From: an uncultured Desulfovibrionaceae bacterium
GTDB lineage: Bacteria > Desulfobacterota > Desulfovibrionia > Desulfovibrionales > Desulfovibrionaceae
DNA: 5,144 nucleotides
Direction of reading: 5' to 3'
Assembly: GCA_949427775.1 (NCBI GenBank)
Contig: CASQEL010000172.1
Location: 1-5,144 of the forward strand
Shown: positions 4,472 through 5,144 of the stretch, piece by piece
Layout: each line of letters begins with the position of its first letter
Numbering within the stretch: the first letter of the stretch is position 1
Notes under the pieces: model-generated
Database searches by the model: none
What the model was told of the DNA's origin: nothing
What the model saw: only the letters and a program-made list of their open reading frames with translations
Translations under genes and position numbers: made by a program

Positions 4472-5067
4472 CGAACGCGATTTTTCAGGACATGCTGCAC
4501 ACGATTTACGCCACGTTCGGGCGTGGAGTCCCCACGCAGGATATTCGCGACGTGCTGTACGGTCGCGTGGGGGAAATCCCCGACGAGGTGTGCGCCTACA
4601 TCGTCGAGCGCGTTTGCGACCTGGAACGCCTGCCCCAGAACATGAGCCGGGAGTTTCGCAACGCCTGGGCCGACTGGCGGGCCAAAAATCCCGCCCGCAT
4701 CTTCCGGCCCGATTGCCCGGCCTGTCGCAATACCGGCGTCCGGCACGTCTGGGGACAGGACGAACAGGGCGAATGGCGGCATTGCGTCGTGCCCTGTCCG
4801 GCCTGTCAGGACGGGAATGACGGCGTTCCCGTCGTCTCGCTCCGCGCGCTGGAGCGCGGCGGCGCGCTGGTGATGCCCGTGAACTATCCGGGCGGCCCCG
4901 TGGCCTTTGACCGGGACAACGCCCTGGGCCGTCTGTGGCCCGTCGGGCTGGATACGGCGTCGCCGCGAGCGCAACTGCGGGTCGGCGTGGACATGCGGCC
5001 CGACCAACGCAGAGTCGCGCGCCTGCCCGAACAGGAGCGCGAGGAGCATGCGGCAGCAATGAGGTAG
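4468..5067 (+). CDS. Zinc-ribbon protein, possible phage helicase loader
   Basis: 199 residues. The ATG overlaps the initiator stop (ATGA), with GGAGGA about six bases upstream, so translation is coupled. Residues ~1-75 are helical. IRDVLYGRVGEIPDEVCAYI followed by RLPQNMSREFRNAWADW resembles the helical domain of phage helicase loaders of the G39P kind, but I cannot confirm it. Residues 83-113 hold two CPxC pairs (DCPAC at 82-86, PCPAC at 110-113 with an extra Cys106), a likely zinc ribbon of the DnaJ or rubredoxin-like style. The C-terminal part (about 125-199) is Pro/Arg-rich with no fold I recognise. Directly after an O-like initiator, it occupies the place of lambda P. A loader or primase-helper function is inferred from position. 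It has no Walker motif, so it is not a DnaC-type ATPase. Confidence 0.75.
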   Translation: MTNAIFQDMLHTIYATFGRGVPTQDIRDVLYGRVGEIPDEVCAYIVERVCDLERLPQNMSREFRNAWADWRAKNPARIFRPDCPACRNTGVRHVWGQDEQGEWRHCVVPCPACQDGNDGVPVVSLRALERGGALVMPVNYPGGPVAFDRDNALGRLWPVGLDTASPRAQLRVGVDMRPDQRRVARLPEQEREEHAAAMR

Positions 5068-5122
5068 CGAAGCCCTTCAGGGCGGGGCCAGAGCAGTTCA
5101 CGGTTGAAATGCTCCAAAAGAT

Positions 5123-5139
5123 GTGGGGCTCCGCCCCAC
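5123..5139. repeat. GC-rich hairpin at the right edge, possible terminator
   Basis: GTGGGGC (5123-5129) and GCCCCAC (5133-5139) form a perfect seven-pair stem with a TCC loop. The window ends in C residues, so a U run cannot be seen. A weaker hairpin (GCCCT/AGGGC, 5072-5083) lies just after the stop at 5067. A frame starting at ATG 5108 runs through the hairpin off the window, but lacks a ribosome-binding site. Confidence 0.5.
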
Positions 5140-5144
5140 CCCCC

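Noticed and set aside
3485..5101. 538-codon minus-strand ORF
   Set aside because: It lies entirely antisense to the initiator and zinc-ribbon genes, which have domain matches and good start signals. Composition (Arg/Ala/Pro-rich) is that of a GC-rich shadow.

Overview
The window looks like the early and lysogeny-control end of an integrated temperate phage (or a phage-derived island) in a GC-rich bacterium. GC-rich coding sequence, AT-rich control regions, and the GGGGC-TCC-GCCCC hairpin style at the right edge fit Desulfovibrionaceae (Desulfovibrio, Bilophila and relatives). That host guess rests on general impression, not on a search.

Layout from the left. Positions 1-117 hold mainly a strong terminator facing the minus strand. 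Two coupled minus-strand genes follow: a two-helix membrane protein (118-507) and an ImmA/IrrE-type metallopeptidase (494-970). Positions 971-1655 contain no convincing protein gene. They hold promoter-like sequences, two hairpins, three plus-strand CCTCC (anti-Shine-Dalgarno) copies, a shattered minus-strand reading frame, an inverted repeat and two tandem minus-strand terminators. This stretch is the best place for an undescribed RNA, possibly comparable in logic to the C4 or CI antisense RNAs of P1 and P4. Two more minus-strand genes follow: a membrane-anchored TPR protein (1656-2177) and a CI/LexA-type self-cleaving repressor (2224-2955).

Positions 2956-3060 form an AT-rich divergent switch region, with an 18-bp palindrome overlapping promoter-like elements of both directions. 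The repressor -10 box lies so close to its ATG that the message is probably leaderless, as in lambda PRM. To the right, three plus-strand genes form an early operon: a small Cro-like helix-turn-helix protein (3061-3444), a replication initiator of the Lin1244/Lin1753-like type (3458-4471), and a zinc-ribbon protein with a helicase-loader-like N-terminus (4468-5067). The last two overlap by ATGA.

The genes make sense as a lambda-like circuit. CI and the Cro-like protein compete at the divergent region, ImmA offers a second proteolytic route to induction, and initiator plus putative loader start replication. The initiator gene contains three exact 11-bp-spaced copies of a palindrome, then a 32-base purine tract and a strong hairpin. 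This resembles the lambda origin inside gene O and is a candidate replication origin.
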